Assembly (NCBI RefSeq): GCF_030272615.1
Contig: NC_081409.1
Coordinates: 875,819,594 to 875,883,593, forward strand
Reading direction: 5' to 3'
DNA: 64,000 bases
Origin: Cryptomeria japonica
Taxonomy: Eukaryota > Streptophyta > Pinopsida > Cupressales > Cupressaceae
The position numbers and the translations under genes were made by a program. Positions 22,510-32,297 of the stretch are shown one piece after another (the stretch's first letter is position 1; every line of letters begins with the position of its first letter). Below the pieces are notes generated by a model. The model saw nothing but the letters and a program-made list of their open reading frames with translations, searched no databases and was not told where the DNA came from.

Positions 22510-23699
22510 TGTTAGGCCCAATATGGAAAGCTAATGTACTAAGAGGGGAGGGGTGAATTGGTACTTCAAAACATTTCTTCAACAATAACTTTACTATTAT
22601 GCATAAACCAAATAGTGCAGTAACATAATATAAAGCTAAAACAAATAGATAACAATCATACATGATTCACTCCATAACACATATATTTTAGTTACGCAAA
22701 AACTCTTGGTTAGAGAGAAAAACTACGGTGGGGATGGCACCCACAACTTCACTACTACAATAATAAAGGTTGCTCGGTTAGAGCTACATGTTTAGCTATT
22801 TCTAATAGCTTACCTTGTTAGGAGTATCAAGATCTGTTAGATCTACCTTGCTAAAGGATTTTACAACACTTAATCTAAATGTTGCACCTCGTTAGAGGCT
22901 TTACAATTTATAGACTTGATTAGAGTCTTTTACCCTGTTAAAGGTTTCTCTTACAACTTCAAAATATTACAATAAAATCATTACAAATATCTGCAACTTT
23001 ACATCTAAAATGTTATAGTAGATTCTATGTGCTCAGAATTAGATTACCTTGCTTATAGCATACCTCGATAACCCATATAGTAACTCGGTAAACCCTTCTG
23101 TTTACTCTGTTCTTTGACTGTTCTCTGAAATCCTTCTCGGTGACCTATGTGTCTCTATAACAGTCATAACACTTAGTTCTTTCACATGTCTTGCTTCATA
23201 TATTTCTATATCTTCCTTTCTATCATGCTACATGTATTTCTATATCTTAATCCATGTTGTATAAATAGATCTCTTATGTCGGTGATCCATTCATTGCTTC
23301 GATCTTACAAACATGTTTTATCAAATGAATAGCCATGCAAAATATTTCATTGGTTAGATGACCTCAAAATCATACACAATCTTTAAGTGCAATTTCCAAT
23401 GTGATAACAGTTAGATGTTCCTTAATCTTGTAACACGTTTCCATATGTATTTCCAGGTTCAATGAATCTGGTAACACGTTTCACTCGGTGTATATCAACT
23501 CGGTGTGTCATCTTTTTTGCTCGGTAGACATGAAATGATACTCAGTAGATAGGTCGGTGTATATTACGCTCTGAGACTACTTTCTTCTATAACCGACTAG
23601 ACTGTGCATACCGACTGAATATCTCGATAGAGATAACCGACTAGAGTATATAGAATAACTTTGAACATAAAACTAATGGCAACTTGATAAGTAGTAACA
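22510..23699 (-). repeat. 5' LTR (right copy)
   Basis: The same 1,190-bp sequence as the left LTR, beginning TGTTAGGCCC and ending AGTAGTAACA on the plus strand. It carries the promoter for the element. Several CTCGGT words are conserved between the copies, and some are changed to CTCAGT or CTCGAT. Confidence 0.93.
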
Positions 23700-24945
23700 C
23701 TAGTGTCCTAATCCAACCTTACAGATAAGATCAATTACAAAATTTAAGGGCACCAACCCTAAGGATTCACCAAACCCCTACTAGGAGTCACCAAACCCCT
23801 ACATAGAGCACCAACTCTGCCAAAACGTCAATTCAATTATTTGAGCACCAACTCAATTCTTTTACAAACATCAACTTTTTCAAATAGATAATTACAAAAT
23901 ACCATTGATTTCAACTTTAACAATCACCAAGTTTTAGATACATAGATATATAGAAATGAAATTTTAGATTCTGAATGCTTTTACTTTTCAACAACACATT
24001 ATGATGTCAAACATCTAAAACATAGAACACTACATAATATTATCTAGCATGTTGCCAACCTTCACAAAAGACATTAGTCATTAACAGAGACCTACAATAC
24101 TTCTCCAATACTATCAATTTACTCAACAATTTCAGTCTGTTATGTGACTATGTTGGAACAGATTTGCAACTTTATCTGAAACTATTAGAATGGTGAAAAC
24201 ATAACATATTGGATTGTAAAACAAGTTATACATGAATCGAAATGCATAAAAAATAAGTCATAACTGTACACTATGGTTTTTCAGACTTTCCCATCGGTAA
24301 TGTCCTCATGATTCTCTTCACAACCCACACAATTTTCACCACTCACAACATAGAATTTGTCTTTAAGATATCCATTAGTAGTTCTCTTCTCTATTGTAGA
24401 AAAAAAAATCATAACACGTCAACAACACTACTCATTGAATCAAAACATCATATAAATAGATCACCTATCTCACAAGAGATAAATATTCTTCAATTCAAAC
24501 TTCCAACTACCTCGGCATTAGCTATAACTGTAAGTTGTTGATCGATAACTGTAAACTGCCACAGTTATAATTATTACTAACTAGTTCTTCATCAAAATAG
24601 ATTCTTTGTCCATGTCTAGTTAGAATATATAATGTAAATGTTGTTGTAGAAAGAAGTTATAATTTTTTTTCTTTCGGTTGAAAGCCTCTTCATTGCTTTC
24701 AACAAACTTCAACTAAATATAACATCCCATTTTTTGTGTATCTCAGCATCATATTTTAGAATATATTCTCATACTTTTCTTTACTAGTAGTAAAGATAAG
24801 AAGTAGTTGAAACACCATCTATAACTAATAACTAACTCAACCAAATGATATAACAAAGACTCTTGCCTTACTACATCAATGACTGATGCAGGAGCATCCC
24901 TGGTTCTTGGCAATCTTGCATCAACCAAAAACATATTCTTTGAAA
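23700..24945. other. Interrupted old LTR-like DNA and non-coding flank
   Basis: The first 300 bp has a repeated ACCAACTC/CACCAAACCCCTA theme and probably continues the LTR-like sequence broken at 15,662. A TATA-like TATAAATAGATC lies near 24,452. On the minus strand at 24,850-24,934 a short frame reads VDARLPRTRDAPASVIDVV, which I do not recognise. No complete gene is present. Confidence 0.4.
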
Positions 24946-24950
24946 AGTTT

Positions 24951-26466
24951 TGATGCAGAGCCCTCCTTGTATCTTTTCAAACACTTAAGGATGTATGAAA
25001 TTGACACCTCAAAACACCAATAGTATCCTAAAAATCCAGGCTCTTCAATCTTAGTTCCAACTTCTCATTTCACTCCAAGATTCATACTACTCAAATTGGG
25101 TAACTTGCTCCATTATGCATCATGAAGCCTCCTAAGTTTCCTGACCTTCACAACACCTATTTTGGATCATACTATACTCACATGGACTAGACCAAACACT
25201 CGTTTCAAGGATTTAACCCAATTCCCTATGACACCTTCACAATTAGGCCTATTTGCTTGTAGCCCTTGGAGACAGGTAATGGGACCTTAAGTCCAAAATT
25301 TTCCAAACACCTTGGAAAAAAATCATTAATTTAGATACCCTTTATGGTCTTACATAATCCCCCAAGAGGAGAAGTCAAGATCTGACAAGGAAAGGTCTGA
25401 ACCCGGTGATGACCAACTGTCCTAAAGGGCTAATTAGGCCTCCATTTGTGAAGCAACTATATGAAAATGGACACACCTTACAACCAAAACCCCATGAACA
25501 TGTGAGGAACCATAAACCATTATATATTCTAGGGTTACATGCCTGGAATAATCACCAATTGTCTTCTAGGGTAACTATTGCAGTCTAAGGGATAGGTAGC
25601 CACATAGAGATGTCTACCTAAGGCCTGATCAAACACACATCTCCCTTGATCCTCCTGCAAAATTATTTTGGAATCATAGAGAAAATATGCCACACTTTCA
25701 TTCCACCCACTTCCATGAAATTTAGATGGACAGGTTGCAAGTTATGGCCATGGGAAGGCAAAATCCTAGGTAAACCCTGGTTTTCCGGGTACCTACAGAA
25801 AAACTTGGATATCTGGAGCAAAACAAATGATCAAGACCTAAAATAAAGACAAAATCATTGGTAACTCACTGCACTAACAAAATCAAAACATTGGGGATTG
25901 GTCCCAATCTATACAACTCCGTACCCCATGCCAAAACTTCACATTTGTAGGAAAAACTCAAAATTTCTTATTGTTTGCAATCATAAAATCTTTCTCTGTA
26001 CATTCTAACCTTGGGAATTGTGTCCTCAAGGTGTTTATACCCCTCTACAACTTCTCTCAACTGAAAAAAATAGGTTAGAGCCATTTCAGGAGTTAGACCA
26101 ACAGGAATTTAAAAATTTGCACAAAAGTTGCTCATGACAACTTTTGACTAAGTTGTCAAAAATGTCATTTCTTGCACCCAAATGACTTGGGTCAGGACTA
26201 GCACCTCTAAACACCCTAGAAGAACATAAAACAACTAAAACCACTAGGACAAACATATCCTAATCATACTTAGTCCCCTTTTGTCCAAAAGTCCTATTGG
26301 CTTATCAAGATGCCAAAATAGGAGTTTAGCTCACAAGATGGGGTCCTTTATTACAAACACAAAATGCATCTTTGAAACACAAGGAAAACATCCTAAGGCA
26401 TGTTTAAGGTCTTATCCTTCCTCTTCTAAGCCTAAATGATCATGTTGAAGGGGTGCCCCTGCACCA
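24951..26466 (-). repeat. 3' LTR of the minus-strand chromovirus
   Basis: Plus-strand ends are TGATGCAGAGCCC and GGGGTGCCCCTGCACCA. It matches the right LTR over its length with moderate divergence. The last codons of the pol frame run into this LTR (26,412-26,466). Confidence 0.92.
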
Positions 26467-27997
26467 TACTCCTCGGAAGAAGAAATCTCAAGTCCACTTG
26501 AGATGAGAGTCTGCAGGTCTGCACTATGGTTTTTTATTCGATGTTTTGTCATCCAGGCTGCTTTAGAATCTAGTTGTCCCTGCCAAGCCACCAAATACTC
26601 CATATATACTTTTTTCCTTGTCCTCTTTGCAACCTTGGTGTTTAAAAATCTATGCAACTTTGGTGGTTCATGTTTGGGAATGTCATCATCTACTACAATC
26701 TGAATTGTTTCTTTTCCTGCATCAACACTACATTTGTAAAGAGTTAAGTCACATACATTAAAAATGGGTGACAAATCAAGATCAGGTGGGAGTTGGAGTT
26801 CATAAGCATTTTGTCCACATTTTTTCAAGATTTGACAAGGTACAATCTTTCTCTGCATAAGCTTTGTTTGGAAGCCTTTCCTTCTTCAAGTGAACCCACA
26901 CCAAGTCTCCCACATCAAACTGGCATCCCTCTTCTTCTTATCAGCATGAGCCTTATACCTTTCTACAGATTGTTGAAGGTGAGATTTAACTTGGTCAAGT
27001 ATCTCCTTTATGGTGGTGGCAAAGGTTTCTCCATCTGCACTAATGGCTTCTCCTTGAGGTAGTTCCCTTAACTCCAACACACCCCTTGGGTGGATGCCAT
27101 ACACAACCTCGAAAGGTGACTTACCAGTGCTTCTATTTACTATATCATTATAAGATAATTCTGCCTGAGACAGTATGCTTCCCATTTCTCTCCATATTGC
27201 CTAGTCAAACATCTTAGCAGATTTCCCAATGATTTATTTACAACTTCAGTTTGGCCATCTGTTTGGGGATGGTTGGCTGAGGAGAAGGCTAGATTTGTGC
27301 CAAGCTTCTTCCAAAGGGTCCTCCAGAAGTGTCCAATAAATTTCACATCCCTATCAGACACTATGGTCAAAGGCAAACCATGTATTCGAACAATTTCTTT
27401 GAAAAATAAATCTGCAACATAAGAAGTATCACAGGTGGTTTTACATGGAAAGAAATGTTCCATTTTAATAAACCTATCCACCACTACAAAAACACTATCA
27501 TAACCTTTTCTTGTCCTAGGCAATCCTAAAACAAAATCCATACTTATACTTTCCCATTGTCTTGAAGGAATGAGTAAAGGTTGGTATAAGCCTTCATTGG
27601 TGGGCTTCCCCTTTGCTTTTTGGCATATCACACATGTCTCCACAAATCTCTTGACACCTGTCTGCAATTTGGGCCAAATGTAGTGCCTCTTCACCAAGTC
27701 TAGTGTCTTTTCAAGGCCAAAATGGCCTACCATTGCTCCATAGTGCTTCTCCCTGATTATGTTTAGTCTCATAGAGCACTTGGGTATGCACAATTATGCA
27801 CCCTTAAACAGCAATCCATCTTGTATCATAAATTCAAAGAAATCAACATGAAATTGCTCATCAAAAGATGCACATACTTGGTAGATCTCTCCAAAGTCTT
27901 CATCATCCTCATACATGTCCTTCAAGGAGTCTATTCCAACACTCTCCAACTGGATATGATTTGTGGTTAATACTCTTCTGCTCAAAGCATCTGCCAC
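26412..27997 (-). pseudogene. Chromovirus pol, integrase and chromodomain part
   Basis: From 27,997 downward the frame gives the RNase H/integrase linker (VADALSRRVL), then the HHCC zinc domain (HYGAMVGHFG, CVICQKAKG) and the DDE core: first Asp in SMDFVLGLPRT near 27,535, second in IVSDRDVKFIG near 27,350, Glu in HPQTDGQTEVVNKSLG near 27,245. A frameshift near 27,150-27,185 leads to NRSTGKSPFEVVYG, and another near 26,870 to the C-terminal NAYELQLPPDLDLSPIFNV. The end reads KKVYMEYLVAWQG.LDSKAAWM, a chromodomain-like segment that would tether integration to marked chromatin. The protein stops at 26,412 inside the 3' LTR. Integrase inserts the cDNA. An in-frame stop near 27,794 also breaks the copy. 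Confidence 0.88.
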
Positions 27998-27999
27998 CT

Positions 28000-29880
28000 T
28001 ATTCTTGACCCCTTTCTTATCTTAAGAGTGAAAGTGAAGGCTTGTAGGGTCTCTACCCACTTCATATGCCTATGGTTCAACTTTTCTTGGCTATTTATGA
28101 AACTGAGGGCCTGATTGTCTATGAAAACTATGAACTCCTTTGGTAGCAAGTAGTGTCTCCAAATTTTCAAGGATTGCACGAGTATACATCTCTAGGTCAT
28201 AGGATGAGTACCTCCTCTTTGCCTCATTTAATTTCTCACTGAAGAAGGCAAATGGCCTTCCTTCCTGACTAAGCACTGCCCCAATAGCCATGTTACTAGC
28301 ATCACATTCCACTTGGAATATTTTGTTGAAATTGGGTAGGGTAAGGACCAGTTGCTTTGCAACTTTCTTCTTCAATGTTTCAAAGGAGTTATCTGCCTCT
28401 TTAGTCCAACTGAACTTGCGCTTTTCTCCTCCCTTTATGGTGTCAAGCATTGGAGCACAAATATGGCTAAATCCCCTTATAAATTTCCTATAGAATGTGG
28501 CTAAACCATGGAAGCTTCTAACATCATTCATTGTTCTAGGTGTAGGCTAAGACAATATAGCACTCACCTTTTCTTGATCCATTTTCAACTCACCATATGA
28601 GATTACAAATCCCAAGTAATGATCTCTTCCTGCATAAACAAACATTTTCCCAAATTGATCATTAATTTCTCTTCATGCAATCTCCTTAGGACCAGGTCTA
28701 CATGTTTTAGGTGCTCTTCTTTGGTTTCACTAAAAATTAGAATGTCATCTAGATAGACTATGACAAACTTTCCTATGAAATCCCTCAAAACTTCATTCAT
28801 TAACCTCATAAAGGTACTTGGTGCATTAGATAAGCCAAAGGGCATGACCTTCCACTCATACAACCCCTCATTTGTTTTAAATGCAGTCTTCCACTCATCT
28901 CCTAACCTAATCCTAATTTGATGGTAGCCACTTTTCAAGTCAATTTTTGTAAAATATCTAGCACCCCCCAAGCAATCTAACAAGTCCTCAATCCTAGGCA
29001 TTAGAAATCTATACCTGATAGTAATTTTGTTGATAGCCCTTGAGTCTATGCAAAGTCTCCAAGTGCCTTCCTTTTTGGGTGCCAAGATTGCAGGGACTGC
29101 ACATGGGCTCAAACTTTTGCCAATCAGTCCAGACTCCAACAATTCTTCAATCTATTTTGCCATCTCAACATTCTGATCTGGGGTGAGCTTGTATGCTTCT
29201 TTGTTAGGTAGGGTGGATCCAGGTATAAGTTCTATGGAATTATTTATATCCCTCATAGGAGGTAGTGTCCTTGGCATGCCATCAGAGATGACACCTTTGT
29301 ACTTGTTTAGTAACTGCTGCACTGCAGGGTCAACCAACCTCAATCTGTCTCCTTTCTTGTCTTCAGACTTCTCCACCTTTGTCACTTTGGGACTATGAAT
29401 AAGAGCATAACAAACAATGCCTTTATCTGCTATCTTCTTCATGAATTGTTTTCCTCCTACCACCAACAACTTGGCCTCCTTTTCTTTTGTTTCCTCCTCA
29501 CTCTCCATCAAAGGTAACAACTCTATCACCTTACCATCTTTGGTGATTGAATATGTGTTCCTAGCACCATCATGTTGTGCCTTCAAATAAAATTGTCATG
29601 GTCTCCCAAATAGGAGATGGAAAGCATCCATCTTTGCAATGTCAAACAACAACCTATCCTTATAGGCTCCAATCTGGAATTCTACCCAAGCCTGCTCTTC
29701 TATAACAGCTTGCTGACCTTGGGTGAGCCATGAGACCTTGTAGGGGCAAGGGTGAGGTAGTCTTCTCAATTTTAGCTTCTCCGCCATTTCTAGAGACACA
29801 AAGTTTTTAGTTGATCCGAAATCTATTAGAATCTTGCATACCTTTCCACCCGCTTTGCAATTGGTCTTGAATAGAGACTT
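28000..29880 (-). pseudogene. Chromovirus pol, protease, RT and RNase H part
   Basis: The protease segment begins near 29,840 with the motif IDFGST, where DSG or DTG is expected, and ends HLLFGRP at about 29,596. A linker of about 140 residues follows. RT (about 28,603-29,190) shows [57 protein letters not shown] and the catalytic YLDD at 28,744-28,755. A stop occurs after TWDL near 28,603. RNase H (28,000-28,531) shows FHGLATFYRKFI and VECDASNMAIGAVLSQ, with a frameshift near 28,180. RT copies element RNA and RNase H removes it. The serine-to-phenylalanine change at the protease site and the frameshifts indicate a dead copy. Confidence 0.88.
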
Positions 29881-29988
29881 TCTCTATGGGGGTTCTTTGT
29901 CAGCCATCTTCATGGTAGTTACTGCTCTTCTGATCATGAAAACTTCACCTCTTTCAGGGTAACCATAGTTGTCAGGGGTATTGACACT

Positions 29989-30438
29989 CTAGTATGTATT
30001 TGCACTTGCCACACTTTGGCAATCAGATTCTTGGACCAAGTTACTTCTTCTTTCCCCCATGGAACTAGTAGGCTTGTCTAGACACCTATTGGCCATGTGC
30101 CCTTCTTGATTGTAGTTATAGCATTTGATTGGACCTCTACCTTGAGATCTTCCCCTAAATGGTGGTCTTCTTCCTCTAAAGTTACCCCTTTGATTGTATC
30201 CTCCATTGTTATTGTGACTACTTTCTCTTTTAGTGCCTTCTTGATTTGTTTCACCTTGGTTTCCAAAACCTTTTCCCTTACCTCTAAAAAAACTTCTTCC
30301 CCCTCTCTGTTGTCTTCCTCTTCCTTTATTGTTCTGATCTTGTCTCCTTTTGATTTTCTCTTCCACCTTGATGGCAAGTTGATGGCATTTACCAACTGTA
30401 TCCAGGCTAAGGAAGTTTAGTTCTTCTTGGATATTGTA
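29989..30438 (-). pseudogene. Chromovirus gag, C-terminal part with degenerate zinc knuckle
   Basis: On the minus strand this resumes gag beyond the nested element. It reads NIQEELNFLSLDTVGKCHQL, a basic RGG/Gly-rich tract (GRGRQQRGGRSFFRG) and the knuckle CYNYNQEGHMANRC, where the second cysteine has become tyrosine. It then continues toward the protease. The first part of the same gag lies at 38,825-39,503. The knuckle loss should weaken RNA packaging. Confidence 0.85.
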
Positions 30439-30443
30439 CCTTA

Positions 30444-32096
30444 TCTAGCGTCGTAAATTGTACGCACTTGCTAGGGTGGTACAATTTCACACCTAGTTTA
30501 GCACTCGCCTTGGCGCATTTTGCATTTTGCATTGCATTTCCCCTTTAGCACTTAATTAATTAAATTAATTAGGTCTAAGGTTCTATTTTATCATCTCCCA
30601 TATCATAAAGTTGGGCCCTTTTCACTAAAGTGTGCCCCTTTCATTTTATTCCTCTAATACATCATTTAATCAAAAACCCTAATTAGGTCTTGTTTTGAAC
30701 TTGGGGGCTTGATTTCGGGGGTCAAAACATCTTGAAATCAGCTGTAACTTCGGGATTCTCTCTAAAATCATCATATCCGACGACCCTCAAAATTTGGTGA
30801 AAATTTGTCAGGACCATGGCGCCCGGCGTGCACATGGTCCCGGACATTTTTCCCAAAATTTTAGAAGCACAATCCAATCATAAAATAAAGCTTAACCCCA
30901 AGAAATTGGCAGGAGATTCAATCTCTAGGTCAGCCAAAAGTTGAAATTAAGACCTAGGGTTTCATATATAAGAGCTCTCTTTCTTCATTTGAAAGGATCC
31001 GAATTTTGGTTTCAAGGACCTTCTATGCAATGAAAGAGTAGATCTTTGAAGACTTCAACAACATTCAACATCCATCCATCAAGCATCTATCAATTTCATT
31101 CATCCATTTAGGGCTTTGAAGGGATTGAAGAACAATAAGGGATCACCGATTGAAGATTAGCTTGTACCCCTCCCTTGGGGTTGGGTATGATTTCATGTTG
31201 TTTTCATGTCTTTGCATAAGCTTCATCATATCATTTGTATTCATGCTTTAGATTACTTTGCATCTTGATTTAGAGCATCTTACATTATCATGTACAAGCA
31301 ATTAGGGTTTACTTTCTAGGTTGCCCTAGTTTGCTTACTTGCATTTTAAGATCTTGCACACACACAAGGTCTGCACACACACTACTTTTACAATACAACT
31401 TGGCTATTTGTGGAGGTGGAAATCACCAAAGTGGGGGTTTGACTAAGGCAAAACCCTATATAGCCGCCCACCATCCATTTTCAGATATAAGTGCAGGTTT
31501 CAGGATTCGGACGACGTCGCAAGTTGCAGATTCAACGGAAACAGACGGAGACCGAACCATACACCAGATTTCAGAGAAAAAGACTAGGATAGGGGCGTGG
31601 GGTGCCCTGGTCCTGCCAGGACAGGGGCATTGGGCGCCCTGGTCCCTAGGACAGGGGTGCTGGGCGCCCTGGTCCTTCTGTCAGACAGCATGTTTCAGAC
31701 AGCTTTTCAGGTTGCAGAATAGCAATTTCAGGAGCAGAATTAGGACAGTGGCGCCCGCGCCCCCGTCCCGAACATTTTCACTCAAATTTTAACCCCAGGT
31801 ACACATCTGCATTCTCCTTTTATCCTTGTGTTTACAACTTTTCATCACTTGATCTCAATCTTGCAATCTTGTTACTAGTTCATACTTGCACTCTAGGGCT
31901 AGGAATTGAACTTGTATCATTTTATCGTTCAATTACAACAAAGGAATAGAAATCCTAATAGGTAGCCCATGGCTCTCTCTTCCACAAAAAGAAGTAGCCA
32001 ATTGTGTGATACCTCTAGGCTCTTTCGTATTCCACAATGTGTGTCAAAAGGTAGGATTAGGACATGTTAGCCTAGTCTCGCTTTTTCCCCTACACA
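30444..32096 (+). repeat. 5' LTR of Tat-like element
   Basis: It starts TCTAGCGTCGTAAATTG, where the other copy has TGTAGCATCG, so the terminal TG is mutated. It ends CCCCTACACA. A TATA box (ATATATAA) is at about 30,964-30,971, followed by a leader with the repeated CATCCATCCATCAAGCATC. It is 47 bp longer than the 3' copy, mostly because of one extra GC-rich minisatellite unit (31,587-31,675) and a longer CA run near 31,360. Confidence 0.92.
31587..31675. repeat. GC-rich minisatellite in the LTR, copy number differs between LTRs
   Basis: The word GGGCGCCCTGGTCC with an AGGACAGGGG spacer occurs three times here and twice at 38,341-38,400 in the other LTR. The unit is about 33 bp and its GC content is far above the surroundings. 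Confidence 0.8.
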
Positions 32097-32099
32097 TTT

Positions 32100-32115
32100 T
32101 GGTGAACCTGACGTG
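32100..32115 (+). other. Probable primer binding site
   Basis: TGGTGAACCTGACGTG begins three bases after the LTR end. It starts with the TGG expected to pair with a tRNA CCA end. I do not assign the tRNA. Confidence 0.6.
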
Positions 32116-32297
32116 AATCTTATTATTGCTTTCTCTTGCATTACATTTGTTAGATCTAAATCTAGATTTAGCATGTTTCATTTAAGTTTCATTTTCATTA
32201 AAAAAAAAAGAAGAAAAAAAAAAGGGAAGGAAAAGTAAGAGTGTGTTTTGGTTTCTTTGCATTGTGTGTTTAAGTTTTATGCAATCTTTATTTCAAA

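Larger units (their letters stand above)
15663..23699 (-). mobile_element. Complete non-autonomous LTR retrotransposon, TSD CTAGT
   Basis: Two LTRs of exactly 1,190 bp, at 15,663-16,852 and 22,510-23,699, are flanked by the 5-bp duplication CTAGT (15,658-15,662 and 23,700-23,704). A tRNA-iMet-type PBS and a polypurine tract sit at the correct inner edges and fix the orientation as minus. The internal 5.7 kb encodes a Gag-like coiled-coil/zinc-knuckle protein and a long ORF of unknown function. No reverse transcriptase, RNase H, integrase or classical protease motif was found. It must therefore have moved using enzymes from another element. The two LTRs differ at only a few percent of positions by eye, so insertion is fairly recent relative to the surrounding decay. 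Confidence 0.93.

Noticed and set aside
26503-26703. Plus-strand frame with a hydrophobic N-terminus
   Set aside because: Antisense to the chromovirus C-terminal domain.
30097-30420. Plus-strand Ser/Phe-rich frame of 107 codons
   Set aside because: Shadow of the Gly/Arg-rich gag on the minus strand.
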